Shown here piece after piece: positions 1 to 9,561 of a stretch of DNA of 58,175 nucleotides. Under the pieces are notes generated by a model. The model made no database searches and was not told where the DNA came from. It worked only from the letters and a program-made list of their open reading frames with translations. This stretch comes from an uncultured Mucilaginibacter sp. (GTDB lineage: Bacteria; Bacteroidota; Bacteroidia; Sphingobacteriales; Sphingobacteriaceae): NCBI RefSeq assembly GCF_946479965.1, contig NZ_CAMLHX010000022.1, positions 1-58,175 of the forward strand, given 5' to 3'. How positions within the stretch are numbered: position 1 is the first letter of the stretch; each line of letters begins with the position of its first letter. A program made the position numbers and the translations under genes.

Positions 1-48
1 CGAGATCCGGAATAGTGACTGGAGTTCAGACGTGTGCTCTTCCGATCT
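1..48. other. Illumina adapter/index contamination
   Basis: The first 48 bases match the known Illumina P7-side library adapter: CGAGAT (end of P7) at 1-6, an 8-base index CCGGAATA at 7-14, then the TruSeq read-2 primer from GTGACTGGAG to GTGCTCTTCCGATCT at 15-48. Genomic sequence starts at 49. The contig end is therefore an assembly artefact. Confidence 0.98.
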
Positions 49-518
49 TAAATTTTGAATATTATAGATTCGCCTTCGTAATCGGCAAATTTTAGTTCGG
101 GCTTCAAAACGCCCAATAAATTACCCAAGCCTATAGTAAGCACGGCAAATAGCAGCAACGACAAGAAGAGTAGTGACAGCGCGTAAAAAAACTTGGCAGA
201 ATAAACCGACCATTTTGGTATCGGCAAGCTAAACAACGTCTTCCAGGTATCAGCCCGGTGCTCAATACTGTTTACAGAGTAGGCTATAAAAACCACCAAC
301 ATAGGCAGCAACAAGGCACCCATTACGTTAAATATTGCACCAGAGAATTGCATCCAGAGTAAAAACCCCGGCGCTTTTGCCATTCTGTGGCTTTCTGCAT
401 AAAAACCGATGGAGACAAGCGAAGTGATAATTACCGGCAGTAGTATAGCCGCCCAAAAGCCCAATGTGTTGCGGCTTTTGTAAAACTCAGACCTTAATGA
501 TAATATAAACCCTTTCAT
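48..518 (-). CDS. ABC-2 type transporter permease, 3' truncated
   Basis: Membrane subunit of an ABC exporter; only the N-terminal 156 residues are present. Hydrophobic segments are visible at about residues 22-42, 60-84 and 108-135, with a charged cytoplasmic N-terminus starting MKGFILSLRSEF. Permeases of this type are usually about 240-250 aa, so roughly a third is missing. The apparent stop TAA uses base 48, which belongs to the adapter, so it is artificial. The start overlaps the stop of the ATPase gene by 4 bp (ATGA), implying translational coupling. Substrate unknown; neighbours resemble antibiotic/lantibiotic-type exporters controlled by a LytTR system. Confidence 0.85.
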   Translation of the reverse strand: MKGFILSLRSEFYKSRNTLGFWAAILLPVIITSLVSIGFYAESHRMAKAPGFLLWMQFSGAIFNVMGALLLPMLVVFIAYSVNSIEHRADTWKTLFSLPIPKWSVYSAKFFYALSLLFLSLLLFAVLTIGLGNLLGVLKPELKFADYEGESIIFKI

Positions 519-1420
519 ATAGCCTGGTTTTGCGTGATGTTTAAGAATAGGTTTTCCAGATCTTTTTGCACCTTATGTATGCTGTAAACTGTTAATCCGC
601 CCTTGTTGAGTAAAGCATTGATAGCGCCGGAGTCTTCTTTTGATTTATAGGTAACTGCAAGGTGATCATCATTTACTTCAGCCACTACATAGCCATTCTT
701 TGTAAGCAGATTGGCAGCGTCCACCGTGTTATCGGTTTCAATACGTACCAGCGGTTTACTTAGCGATTCCAGGTCTTTTATCTCGCCCTGAAACAGTAAC
801 TCGCCTTTGTTAATAATAGCCACGTGGGTGGCCATACGCTCTATCTCGGCCAATAAATGGCTGGATATAAAAACAGTTTTGCCATGCTCTTTTGTAAGGC
901 GCTTCAATAATTCGCGTATCTCAATAATGCCGTTAGGATCAAGGCCGTTGGTGGGTTCATCCAGCATCAGCAATTTGGGATCGGGCAATAGCGCAAGGGC
1001 AATGCCTAAGCGTTGTTTCATCCCTAACGAATAATTGCCGGCTTTTTTATTGGCGGCGGCTGTTAACTGTACCAAAGCCAACATTTCGTCAACGCGGCTT
1101 GCATTAATTTGTAAAAGTATAGCCCGGTTTATTAGGTTTTCTCTGCCGCTTAAATGGCTGTATATGGCAGGCTGCTCAATAAGCGAGCCTATTTGTGAGA
1201 GTATTTGTGTGCGGTTGGTTTCAAAATCCAACCCGAATATTTTTATATCGCCCTGGCTGTGTTGCAGCAGGTTAAGAAGTAGTTTTATGGTAGTGGTTTT
1301 CCCGGCACCATTAGGGCCAAGAAAACCATATATGCTTCCTTGCGGAACTTGAAGAGATAGGGAACTGACAACAGTTTGAGTGCCGAACTTAAAAGTTAAG
1401 CCGGTAGTTTCAATTACCAT
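515..1420 (-). CDS. ABC transporter ATP-binding protein (BcrA/CcmA-like)
   Basis: ATPase subunit, 301 aa, driving the permease encoded directly downstream. Walker A GPNGAGKTT is at residues 35-43, signature SLGMKQ at 131-136, Walker B LLMLDEP at 150-156 and the H-loop histidine at 188. The C-terminal 90 residues form the accessory domain typical of BcrA-type exporter ATPases. Its start overlaps the end of the small membrane protein gene by about 7 bp and its stop overlaps the permease start by 4 bp, so the three genes form one operon. The operon lies divergently beside the sensor kinase/response regulator genes, a common arrangement for LytTR-controlled exporters. Substrate cannot be told from sequence. 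Confidence 0.95.
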   Translation of the reverse strand: MVIETTGLTFKFGTQTVVSSLSLQVPQGSIYGFLGPNGAGKTTTIKLLLNLLQHSQGDIKIFGLDFETNRTQILSQIGSLIEQPAIYSHLSGRENLINRAILLQINASRVDEMLALVQLTAAANKKAGNYSLGMKQRLGIALALLPDPKLLMLDEPTNGLDPNGIIEIRELLKRLTKEHGKTVFISSHLLAEIERMATHVAIINKGELLFQGEIKDLESLSKPLVRIETDNTVDAANLLTKNGYVVAEVNDDHLAVTYKSKEDSGAINALLNKGGLTVYSIHKVQKDLENLFLNITQNQAI

Positions 1421-1626
1421 ACATTTTCTTTTTTAACTGATGCAACAGTCCTTAAAAAGTTTACACCTTTAACAAACAGCGATGTAGCTTTTACCGTTGA
1501 AGATGCCGCCACTTCGGCCTCATGCTTTTTTTGTTCAAACTGATAGCTGATCCCCATTACCAGGGCAAATACTAACGGTGCAAGTAACATTACAAAAGGA
1601 TTGGTGTTGTTAACTAACTTTTTCAT
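1414..1626 (-). CDS. small single-pass membrane protein of the ABC operon
   Basis: I do not recognise a family. From the chosen start at 1626 (MKKLVNNTNPFVML) the product is about 70 aa with one transmembrane helix at residues 10-30 and a charged tail. An upstream in-frame ATG at 1659 would add 11 residues, but MKK followed by a hydrophobic helix is the more usual start. The gene overlaps the ATPase start, so it is first in the operon. It may be a small accessory or stability subunit of the exporter; this is inference from position only. Confidence 0.65.
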   Translation of the reverse strand: MKKLVNNTNPFVMLLAPLVFALVMGISYQFEQKKHEAEVAASSTVKATSLFVKGVNFLRTVASVKKENVW

Positions 1627-1823
1627 TGCGATTGATTTTATGATACAAAGAAATATCAAAATATCAACCTGCTAAAATGATTTAGACCAACTGTTGCTAT
1701 TTATAGATGAACAGTCACAGTAGCAATATAAGGTGTTTGTCGATAATAAAAGCCCGTTCATCGATAAAAATATAGGCTGTATATAAATACTATAGCCCGC
1801 AAGTTCAAAATATTAAATTTGGG

Positions 1824-2840
1824 ATGATGAAAAAAGGCTTGCAAATATTCTGGCATGTATTTATTTGGCTCAGTTTAATGTCTTTTGTGTTGTTCGTTGT
1901 ACGTAACAACGCCAGATTCACCACGCAGGGTATACTCGTGTTGTTCGTCCTTTACGGTCTCATCAACATCAGTTTATTCTACATCAACTACCTTATTTTA
2001 ATACCCCGATTTTTAAACCGCAAACAATACGCGGTTTATGCAATGGCTGTGCTGATTGTTGTAATAGCCTATGGCCTTGCCAAATACGGGGTAGGGCGAA
2101 TTTTTCCGAATGATGTATTGCTGCGAAACTCAAATAACATTATTGGCTTTTGGTCGTACTTTATAAGTACGGCTATTACCAGCATGATGTTCGTTTTTCT
2201 GAGCGTGGTTTTAAAGTTTAGTATTGATTGGTTTTTGAATGAACGGATCCAGCGCGACCTGGAAAATCAACGCTTGAGCGCCGAACTGGCGTTTTTAAAA
2301 TCGCAGATCAATCCGCATTTTTTGTTCAACTCATTAAACAGCATTTACTCGCTGGCCTATCAAAAGTCGGAGAATACGCCGGGTGCCATACTCAAACTAT
2401 CAGAGATAATGCGGTACATGTTGTATGAGAGCAATGACAATAAGGTGGCGCTGGAGAAAGAGCTGCAATACCTGCAAAACTACATCGACCTGCAAAAAAT
2501 AAGGTTCGGTAAAAAGGCTTTTATTGATTTTAAGATCGAAGGCGAAGTAGGCGACCAGCGTATAGTTCCTTTGCTGCTGATAGCTTTTATTGAGAATGCC
2601 TTTAAGCACGGCGTAGCTAACGATGCGGCAACGGCTATTCAACTGCTTATACGGATTGATGCTACCAGCTTATACTTTTTTATCCGGAATAAAAAGCACA
2701 CTAACAACCGTGATGCATCAGGCGGAATTGGCCTTAGCAATGTAAAACGCAGGCTTGATCTGTTGTATCCACGAAAATATAGTTTAGAAATACGCGACGA
2801 AATTGATACGTACACTTGCGAATTATCCTTAGTTTTATAG
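1824..2840 (+). CDS. LytS/YehU-type sensor histidine kinase
   Basis: Membrane sensor kinase, 338 aa. Four hydrophobic segments occupy about residues 11-28, 38-58, 70-88 and 112-133. They are followed by a short coiled linker and the His_kinase domain with phosphoacceptor His165 in QINPHFLFNSLNS, an N-box around FIENAFKHG (about 264) and a glycine-rich GGIGLSNVKRRL (about 302). No extracellular sensor domain is visible, so it probably senses membrane or envelope state. It is followed one base later by its LytTR response regulator and is divergent from the ABC operon, its likely target. A second ATG at 1827 is equally possible as start. Confidence 0.95.
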   Translation: MMKKGLQIFWHVFIWLSLMSFVLFVVRNNARFTTQGILVLFVLYGLINISLFYINYLILIPRFLNRKQYAVYAMAVLIVVIAYGLAKYGVGRIFPNDVLLRNSNNIIGFWSYFISTAITSMMFVFLSVVLKFSIDWFLNERIQRDLENQRLSAELAFLKSQINPHFLFNSLNSIYSLAYQKSENTPGAILKLSEIMRYMLYESNDNKVALEKELQYLQNYIDLQKIRFGKKAFIDFKIEGEVGDQRIVPLLLIAFIENAFKHGVANDAATAIQLLIRIDATSLYFFIRNKKHTNNRDASGGIGLSNVKRRLDLLYPRKYSLEIRDEIDTYTCELSLVL

Positions 2841-2841
2841 C

Positions 2842-3576
2842 ATGATAAGATGTTTGGTTGTTGATGATGAGCCTTTGGCGCTAAACATTTTGGAAGATTA
2901 TATTTCCAAAATCCCTTTCTTAGAACTGGTTAAGGCCACCACAAACCCTATTGAAGCACTAACCATGGTGCAGGACGGCAATATAGATCTGGTTTTTTTA
3001 GATGTACAAATGCCCGAACTGACAGGCATTCAGTTTCTGAAAATTGCTAACGGGAAAACAAAGGTGATTTTAACGACCGCTTATCCGCAATACGCGCTGG
3101 AGGGTTATGAGCTGGACGTGGTTGACTATTTATTAAAGCCGATAGCTTTTGATCGTTTCTATAAGGCCGCGCAAAAAGCGCAGGGTATTATAAGGCCCGC
3201 AGTCGGACAGTCAGCCGAACCTGCGCAACACGTGCAACAGCAACAGCAGGATTTTATGAGCGATTTTATTTTTGTTAAAAGCGAACATAAAATACAAAAG
3301 GTATACCTGCACCAGATACTATTTATTGAAGGATTAAAGGATTATATATCCATTTTTACCACCAACGAGCGCATTATAACCCTGCAAAACATGAAGAAGA
3401 TGGAAGACACGCTTCCGGAGAAACATTTTGTAAGGGTGCATAAATCATACATAGTAGCGCTCAATAAAATTGACAGCATTGAGCGCAGCCGCATCCGCAT
3501 AGGCGACAAAATTATACCCGTAGGCGATACCTACCGCGACGATTTCTTTAAGATTGTTGACGGGAAGAACGTGTAG
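2842..3576 (+). CDS. LytTR family response regulator
   Basis: Cytoplasmic response regulator, 244 aa. The receiver domain covers residues 1-120 with acidic pocket D8/D9, phosphoacceptor D54 in VFLDVQMP and Lys99 in YLLKP. A glutamine-rich linker (about 130-136) leads to a LytTR DNA-binding domain at about 140-240 (FIFVKSEHKIQKV, HKSYIVALNKI). The gene begins one base after the kinase stop, so both are co-translated. The divergent ABC exporter operon is the probable regulon, as in many Bacteroidota; direct repeats typical of LytTR sites were not resolved by eye in 1660-1823. Confidence 0.96.
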   Translation: MIRCLVVDDEPLALNILEDYISKIPFLELVKATTNPIEALTMVQDGNIDLVFLDVQMPELTGIQFLKIANGKTKVILTTAYPQYALEGYELDVVDYLLKPIAFDRFYKAAQKAQGIIRPAVGQSAEPAQHVQQQQQDFMSDFIFVKSEHKIQKVYLHQILFIEGLKDYISIFTTNERIITLQNMKKMEDTLPEKHFVRVHKSYIVALNKIDSIERSRIRIGDKIIPVGDTYRDDFFKIVDGKNV

Positions 3577-3595
3577 ATTTTAACATCCGATAACT

Positions 3596-4200
3596 ATGAC
3601 TAAACCTTTTATTGCAATTTTAAGCTTGATTCTCTCATGTAGTTTCATTTATGGGCAAACGCCCAATATCGATCTGAATATTTAGGTAAAAAAGTAAGTT
3701 ATTTTACAAATTTGGAAAAGAGCTTAGGTAGTTCAAAGTACAAGACTGATCAAACTTATATTTCAGATAACAATACTGCTCAACCTCTAATATTCATCAG
3801 GAAAGAGACGGGCCTACCGGACTTATTGGTTTACTATACTTTCTCCAAAAAAGATTCAATCATTTCAGAAATTCTATATGAGTGGGATGTGACTAATTTC
3901 GACAAAAAGGACAATAACCAACAAACATTGGATTTTGAAAAGAAACTAATAGAAAGATATAATCAAATAGTCGAACTCGTATCATCTAAATACGGACAAT
4001 CAGCAGTTACCGGCAATTTAAATGATTTGTCTTTGATCAATTCAAGAGCGGGGTTAAGGCGTACGGACATCTGGAAACCAAATGACAGTTTTAAAATTAG
4101 ATCATACGCCACAATATCTAACTTTTATAAGCAAGACAGTTTTACCACAGTAAACCCTACTCACAGAATAAGGCTGTATGTAGAGTTAGCTAAAAATTAG
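3596..4200 (+). pseudogene. frameshifted secreted protein, unknown function
   Basis: An ATG at 3596 starts MTKPFIAILSLILSCSFIYG, a good signal peptide, but that frame stops at 3683-3685 after 29 codons. The remaining protein continues in another frame to 4200; just after the break it reads EYLGKKVSYFTNLEKSLG. Joining the frames needs one extra base near 3671-3683, so one base has been lost, by mutation or assembly error. The joined protein would be about 200 aa, secreted, lysine/serine-rich and of no family I recognise. Without the signal peptide the downstream frame has only a TTG start at 3712. It lies 19 bp after the response regulator gene. Confidence 0.7.
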
Positions 4201-4241
4201 AATCATTTAAATGATAATCTAATCTCTGGTCAACTAATCAC

Positions 4242-5195
4242 CTAAAATATAGCCTCAGCAATTCGCTTTGTAGGGCCAGGATTACCCATGGTATAAAAGT
4301 GCATTACCGGGGCGCCGAAGGCTATCAATTCTTTACACTGGTTTATCATCCACTCAATACCTACCTCTTTAACATCTGCTTCGGTTTTGCAGGCATGTAC
4401 CGCATCGCTCAGATCATCCGGCATATCAATATGGAAGATCTTTGGCAAGCTAATTAACTGCTTTGAGGATGTTATAGGTTTCAGTCCCGGGATAATAGGC
4501 ACGTTAATGCCATTCTCGCGGCATTGCTTTACAAACTCTATGTATTTGCTATTGTCGTAAAACATCTGGGTTACAATAAAGTCGGCACCGCCATCCACTT
4601 TTTGCTTCAGATATTTAAAATCAGTTTTTAAGTTAGGCGATTCAAAATGTTTTTCAGGATACCCCGCCACGCCAATGCAAAAATCAGATTTAACCGACAC
4701 ATGATCTTCGTGCAGGTATTTGCCGTTGTTCATATCCACTACCTGTTGTAGGAGTTCGTTAGCGTAACAATGCCCGCCGGGAGTTGGCACAAAAGACGAT
4801 TCTGTTTTGCGGGCATCACCGCGCAGTACTAATACATTTTCTATACCTAAAAATTGCAGGTCTATAAGCGCATATTCGGTTTCCTCCTTGGTAAATCCAC
4901 CACAAATAAGGTGAGGTACCGCATCAACCCCGTACTTGTTCATAATAGCCGCGCATACGGCAACAGTACCCGGACGTTTACGATAGCTTACCTTCTCCAA
5001 CAAGCCACTTGCGTGCTCCTTATACACACTTTCCTCGCGCGATGAGGTAACATCAATGAACGGAGGTTTAAACTCCATCAGCGGGTCTATTGCGTCAAAT
5101 ATGCCCTGTATGCCGCGGCCCTTCATCGGGGGAAGAAGTTCGAAAGAAAAGAGGGTCTTTCCTTTAGCATTCTCAATATGCTCAGTAATTTTCAT
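4242..5195 (-). CDS. metF: methylenetetrahydrofolate reductase
   Basis: Cytoplasmic flavoenzyme, 317 aa, reducing 5,10-methylene-THF to 5-methyl-THF, the methyl donor used by MetH. The protein has the MTHFR TIM-barrel pattern: catalytic Glu19 in FSFELLPP, DVTSSREES, LVLRGDAR, CIGVAGYPEKH, GADFIVTQMFYDN and PIIPGLKPI. Length is normal. The ATG abuts the terminal inverted repeat of the unit at 5196-5614, which separates it from metH, so metF probably belongs to the riboswitch-controlled metH transcript. No other promoter is obvious. Confidence 0.97.
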   Translation of the reverse strand: MKITEHIENAKGKTLFSFELLPPMKGRGIQGIFDAIDPLMEFKPPFIDVTSSREESVYKEHASGLLEKVSYRKRPGTVAVCAAIMNKYGVDAVPHLICGGFTKEETEYALIDLQFLGIENVLVLRGDARKTESSFVPTPGGHCYANELLQQVVDMNNGKYLHEDHVSVKSDFCIGVAGYPEKHFESPNLKTDFKYLKQKVDGGADFIVTQMFYDNSKYIEFVKQCRENGINVPIIPGLKPITSSKQLISLPKIFHIDMPDDLSDAVHACKTEADVKEVGIEWMINQCKELIAFGAPVMHFYTMGNPGPTKRIAEAIF

Positions 5196-5614
5196 TTTTT
5201 AGTATCAAGTAGCTAGTATCAAGTATTTAGACTTTTTTGCAGTCCGGATATCATTTTTTGTATTTCGATAAGGGCCAGACAAATATCCTCTGATTTTTCT
5301 ACTGTTATATAATTAAAATCTTTTGAAATAATGATTTGCGTTTCAAGTTCAAATGCTGAACCGAGTGCAATATTAAGAAACTGATGCAACTCTTTGTTAG
5401 ATTTTCTTCCGCAGCCTTCTGCAATATTTGAAGGGATAGAAACAGCGCAGCGAGTCATTTGCGAAATCAGGCCGAATTTCTCTTCGGATGGAAAGTTCCG
5501 GGTCAGTATGAATATTGTTTTGGCAATTTCCATACCTGCTTTCCATACTTTTAACTCTTTAAAATTATGCATCTGTTGTCTTGCTACTTGATACTAGCTA
5601 CTTGATACTAAAAA
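5196..5614. mobile_element. inverted-repeat-bounded unit carrying a four-helix-bundle gene
   Basis: A 419-bp unit whose first 30 bases (5196-5225) are the exact reverse complement of its last 30 (5585-5614). Each arm is a doubled word: TACTTGATACTAGC followed by TACTTGATACTAAAAA. The unit fills the metH-metF gap exactly: one end touches the metH stop and the other the metF start. It encloses one gene (5219-5572). Related arms without a gene lie at 9302-9414, 11322-11465 and 26694-26718. It could be a small mobile or non-autonomous element, or an RNA intervening sequence folded by its ends; both are inference. Confidence 0.75.
5219..5572 (-). CDS. four helix bundle protein (23S rRNA IVP / Avd-like family)
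   Basis: 117-aa helical protein of the family found in 23S rRNA intervening sequences (S23/IVP, PF05635) and related to Avd of diversity-generating retroelements. Motifs: the N-terminal FKELKVWKAGMEIA, then TRCAVSIPSNIAEGCGR and the basic loop RKSNKELHQFLNIALGSAFELE. Members form pentameric bundles with a basic surface thought to bind nucleic acid. The stop codon lies within the left inverted repeat of the enclosing unit. It sits between metH and metF on the same strand, so it is probably co-transcribed, though unlikely to act in methionine synthesis. Confidence 0.92.
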   Translation of the reverse strand: MHNFKELKVWKAGMEIAKTIFILTRNFPSEEKFGLISQMTRCAVSIPSNIAEGCGRKSNKELHQFLNIALGSAFELETQIIISKDFNYITVEKSEDICLALIEIQKMISGLQKSLNT

Positions 5615-8600
5615 TCAATAATTAAGATTGGGACCAAGCCAACGTTCAACCGTTTCTACAGACATATTCTTTCTTGTGGCATAGTCCTCTATCTGATCCT
5701 TACTGATCTTATTCAAACCAAAATACCTCGACTGCGGATGAGCGAAATAAAATCCGCTTACAGATGCGGCCGGCATCATGGCCAGGCTTTCGGTAAGGTG
5801 CATGTGGGCGTTGTCTTCAGCCTTAAGTAGTTCAAACAACGTTATCTTCTCGGTATGTTCCGGACAAGCAGGATAACCCGGTGCCGGACGAATACCTGCA
5901 TACTCTTCTTTGATCAATTCTTCCTTGCTCAGTTCTTCTCCTTGTGCATAACCCCAGTATTCTTTACGCACCAGTTCGTGCATTTTTTCCGCAAAGGCTT
6001 CAGCTAGTCTATCAGCCAGGGCCTTGGCCATAATGCTGTTGTAATCATCGTGATCCTTTTCGTATTTGGCTACCAACTCATCGCAACCAATACCGGTTGT
6101 TACAGCGAACCCTCCAAAGTAATCGGCAACACCGCTTTCTTTAGGAGCAACAAAGTCGGACAAAGCATAATATGGTTCGCCTTTTACCTTTTCTGATTGC
6201 TGACGTAGCGTATGTATGCGTGACAGTAATTGGGTGCGGCTCTCATCAGTGTACAATTCAATATCATCACCTACAGCGTTAGCCGGCCAAAAGCCGATAA
6301 CGCCATTTGCCTGCAGCAGTTTATTGTCTACTATTTCTTTTAACAATGCCTGTGCATCGTCAAATAGCCTTTTGGCTTCGTCACCAACAAACTTGTCTTC
6401 AAATATTTTAGGGTAGCTGCCGCGCAGTTCCCAGGTGTGGAAGAAAGGTGTCCAATCGATATAAGGCACCAGTTCTGTAAGCGGATATGCTTCAAAAACC
6501 TTAGTGCCGGTAAATGATGGTGCAGGTGCAACCTTGGCTACATCTATCTTAAATCTATCGGCACGGGCCTGCTCAAGCGATACAAATCGCTTGTCTGATT
6601 TTTTGTTGGCGTGGGCCTCGCGGGCTTTTTCGTACTCGTCTTTTATGCCTTTTATGTAGGCGTCGCGGGTATCCCTGTTCATCAGGCTGCTACAAACGGT
6701 AACACTGCGTGAGGCATCCAACACGTGAATAGCCGCACCCGAATAATTAGGCGCAACCTTAACCGCTGCGTGTATGCGCGATGTTGTAGCACCACCAATT
6801 ATCAACGGAATGGTAAACCCTTCGCGTTCCATCTCTTTAGCAAAATGCACCATCTCATCTAACGACGGGGTGATCAATCCGCTGAGACCGATAATATCTA
6901 CATCTTGTTTTTTAGCTTCTTCTATAATGCGTTGCGCAGGTACCATAACGCCAAGGTCTATCACCTCGAAGTTATTGCAGGCCAAAACCACGCCTACAAT
7001 GTTTTTGCCTATATCGTGTACATCGCCTTTTACAGTGGCCATTAACACCTTACCTGCATTGGCGCGGCTACCGCTTGAATCTTCTCCGGCATCAATAACA
7101 CGCTGTTTCTCCAACTCAATAAAGGGCAGCAAATAAGCCACCGCCTTTTTCATTACGCGGGCTGATTTTACTACCTGTGGCAGAAACATCTTACCGGCAC
7201 CAAACAAGTCGCCTACAATGTTCATTCCGTCCATTAGCGGACCTTCAATTACTTCTAAAGGCTTGGCGTATTTCTGGCGGGCCTCCTCCACATCAGCGTC
7301 CAGGTATTCAATAATACCTTTTACCAATGCGTGTGACAAGCGGCTTTCAACAGGCTCGTTGCGCCACTGTTCATCGCGTACTATTTCCTTGCCTTTGCTT
7401 TTTATAGTGTCGGCATACTCCACCAGTCGCTCAGTTGCATCATCGCGGCGGTTAAGTAAAACGTCTTCAACCAACTCCAGCAATTGCTTGTCAATCTCCT
7501 CGTAAACCTCCAGCATACCGGCGTTTACAATCCCCATATCCATACCTGCTTTTATAGCATGGTATAAAAATGCCGAGTGCATAGCCTCACGCACAACATT
7601 GTTTCCCCTGAATGAGAACGAGATATTACTCACGCCGCCGCTCACTTTAGCGTGCGGCAGGTTTTGTTTTATCCAACGGGTTGCTTCAATAAAATCAACC
7701 GCGTAGTTGTTGTGTTCTTCTAGTCCTGTAGCAACTGTTAATATATTGGGGTCGAAAATGATATCCTCAGGAGGGAAACCAACTTCATTCACCAAAATAT
7801 TGTAGGAGCGTCCGCAAATTTCTTTACGTCGCTCCAGGCTATCTGCCTGACCAGTTTCGTCAAAAGCCATGACTACCGTAGCGGCACCGTAGCTCATTAT
7901 TTTACGGGCATATTCTTTAAACTTCTCCTCGCCCTCTTTAAGCGAGATGGAGTTAACAATACCCTTGCCTTGTATACATTTTAAACCGGCCTCAATCACC
8001 GTCCATTTGGATGAATCGATCATGATAGGCAGCTTGGCAATATCAGGTTCAGAAGCTACCAGGTTAAGGAACTTAACCATCACCGCTTCAGAGTCTATCA
8101 TGCCCTCGTCCATGTTGATGTCGATCACCTGCGCGCCACCTTCAACCTGCTGCGCTGCAACGGATAAAGCTTCCTCGTAGTTTTCAGCCAGTATCAGCTT
8201 ACTAAATTTAGGGGAACCTGTAATGTTGGTACGCTCGCCCACGTTTACAAACATGGTGTCGGGCTTAATGGTAACGGCTTCCAGTCCGCTTAAGCGCATG
8301 TTTGGCTCAAGGGTTGGTATAAGGCGTGGCGAATACTGCGCTGCTTTATCAGCAATACATTTTATGTGATCAGGGGTAGTTCCGCAACAGCCACCCACAA
8401 TGTTTACCATGCCCGATTTGATGAAATCATCAACCTGGTGCGCGGTTTCGTGCGGGGTTTCGTCGTACTGGCCAAATTCATTTGGCAGGCCGGCGTTGGG
8501 GTAAGCGGATATAAATACATCCGCTTTCTCAGAAAGCTCCTCTAAATGCGGGCGCATTTCTTTAGCACCCAAGGCGCAGTTAAGACCTACCGACAATAAG

Positions 8601-9301
8601 TTAGCATGGCGCACCGAGTTCCAGAACGCTTCAACCGTTTGCCCCGAAAGGGTACGGCCAGAAGCATCAGTAATGGTGCCCGATATCATGATAGGCAAAT
8701 GCTTGCCCCTTTCCTGCGCGTATTTATCAGCAGCGAACAATGCGGCTTTGGCGTTCAGGGTATCAAATATGGTTTCAATCAGCAATACATCCGAGCCACC
8801 ATCAACCAAACCACGGATCTGGTCGTAATAAGCATCGGCAAGAATATCAAAAGTAACGGCGCGATAGCCCGGATCGTTAACATCAGGAGATAGCGAAGCC
8901 GTTCTATTGGTCGGACCAACGGCGCCTGCTACAAAGCGCGGTTTTGATGGATCCTTAGCATTGTATTCATCAACAACCTCACGAGCTAAACGGGCACCCT
9001 CGTAGCTTAACTCATAAGCCAGCTCTTCCATCTTGTAGTCGGCCAATGAAATAACCTGCGTGCTGAAGGTATTGGTTTCGATAATATCAGCACCGGCATC
9101 TAAATATTCAGCGTGTATAGCTTTGATCACATCCGGGCGCGTAAGGTTAAGCAGGTCATTATTTCCCTGCAGATCGCTTGGATGATCTTTAAACCGCTCC
9201 CCACGAAAATCCTTCTCCGTCAACTGGTACCGTTGTATCATGGTACCCATTGCCCCGTCAATAACCAGGATGCGTTTTTTTAGTTCTTCTTTTATATTCA
9301 T
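5615..9301 (-). CDS. metH: cobalamin-dependent methionine synthase
   Basis: 1228 aa, close to the 1227 aa of E. coli MetH; transfers the methyl of 5-methyl-THF to homocysteine through cobalamin. All four modules are visible in order: homocysteine-binding barrel (about 1-330) with zinc ligands in [11 protein letters not shown] and GGCCGTT; pterin-binding barrel (about 345-610) beginning [14 protein letters not shown]; cobalamin cap and Rossmann domain with the DVHDIGKN lower-ligand motif near residue 760; and the activation domain with [15 protein letters not shown] near 1140. It is preceded by a SAM-I riboswitch (9450-9561), so expression should fall when SAM is plentiful. The inverted-repeat unit and metF follow directly. 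Confidence 0.98.
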   Translation of the reverse strand: MNIKEELKKRILVIDGAMGTMIQRYQLTEKDFRGERFKDHPSDLQGNNDLLNLTRPDVIKAIHAEYLDAGADIIETNTFSTQVISLADYKMEELAYELSYEGARLAREVVDEYNAKDPSKPRFVAGAVGPTNRTASLSPDVNDPGYRAVTFDILADAYYDQIRGLVDGGSDVLLIETIFDTLNAKAALFAADKYAQERGKHLPIMISGTITDASGRTLSGQTVEAFWNSVRHANLLSVGLNCALGAKEMRPHLEELSEKADVFISAYPNAGLPNEFGQYDETPHETAHQVDDFIKSGMVNIVGGCCGTTPDHIKCIADKAAQYSPRLIPTLEPNMRLSGLEAVTIKPDTMFVNVGERTNITGSPKFSKLILAENYEEALSVAAQQVEGGAQVIDINMDEGMIDSEAVMVKFLNLVASEPDIAKLPIMIDSSKWTVIEAGLKCIQGKGIVNSISLKEGEEKFKEYARKIMSYGAATVVMAFDETGQADSLERRKEICGRSYNILVNEVGFPPEDIIFDPNILTVATGLEEHNNYAVDFIEATRWIKQNLPHAKVSGGVSNISFSFRGNNVVREAMHSAFLYHAIKAGMDMGIVNAGMLEVYEEIDKQLLELVEDVLLNRRDDATERLVEYADTIKSKGKEIVRDEQWRNEPVESRLSHALVKGIIEYLDADVEEARQKYAKPLEVIEGPLMDGMNIVGDLFGAGKMFLPQVVKSARVMKKAVAYLLPFIELEKQRVIDAGEDSSGSRANAGKVLMATVKGDVHDIGKNIVGVVLACNNFEVIDLGVMVPAQRIIEEAKKQDVDIIGLSGLITPSLDEMVHFAKEMEREGFTIPLIIGGATTSRIHAAVKVAPNYSGAAIHVLDASRSVTVCSSLMNRDTRDAYIKGIKDEYEKAREAHANKKSDKRFVSLEQARADRFKIDVAKVAPAPSFTGTKVFEAYPLTELVPYIDWTPFFHTWELRGSYPKIFEDKFVGDEAKRLFDDAQALLKEIVDNKLLQANGVIGFWPANAVGDDIELYTDESRTQLLSRIHTLRQQSEKVKGEPYYALSDFVAPKESGVADYFGGFAVTTGIGCDELVAKYEKDHDDYNSIMAKALADRLAEAFAEKMHELVRKEYWGYAQGEELSKEELIKEEYAGIRPAPGYPACPEHTEKITLFELLKAEDNAHMHLTESLAMMPAASVSGFYFAHPQSRYFGLNKISKDQIEDYATRKNMSVETVERWLGPNLNY

Positions 9302-9414
9302 TTTGAGTAGCTAGTAGTTAGTATCAAGTAGTAAGTATTACCTGTGCAATTAGTATAGCCAAACACAAGACATAAATCTTTATACTTGATACTAATTACT
9401 TGATACTAAAAAAA
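9302..9414. repeat. gene-less copy of the TACTTGATAC inverted-repeat family
   Basis: Left arm 9302-9340 and right arm 9383-9414 are imperfect reverse complements built of the same doubled word as the arms at 5196 and 5585. They enclose about 40 bp with no gene. The unit lies exactly between the SAM riboswitch and the metH start codon, so it becomes part of the metH leader and could form a hairpin there. Confidence 0.7.
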
Positions 9415-9450
9415 GCTTATTTCGAAGAGTCGGGTATATCATGACTTTCG
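9408..9450 (-). terminator. possible SAM riboswitch expression-platform hairpin
   Basis: On the minus strand CGAAAGTC (9450-9443) can pair with GACTCTTCG (9431-9423) with one bulged C. A run of seven T (9414-9408) follows nine bases later. Its position just 3' of the aptamer fits transcription attenuation, but the gap before the U-tract is long, so the call is tentative. Confidence 0.4.
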
Positions 9451-9561
9451 CTTATCCGTCTCAACCCATAAGTCTGCGGGCTGAGTAGAATGTAGCACCT
9501 TGTTAAGTAACAGGTTGCTAAGACATCGCAGGGTCTAATCCCTCCGTCTTTCTCTATAAGC
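9450..9561 (-). promoter_or_regulatory. SAM-I (S-box) riboswitch upstream of metH
   Basis: Minus-strand sequence shows the S-box core in order: P1 strand GCTTATAGAG (9561-9552), GACGGAGGGATTAGACCC, GATGTCTTAGCAACC, AAGGTGCTACATTCTAC, and closing strand GGATAAGC (9457-9450) that pairs with the P1 5' strand. These are the SAM-binding and kink-turn elements of the family. It lies about 150 nt upstream of metH, as expected for SAM feedback on methionine synthesis. Confidence 0.93.
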
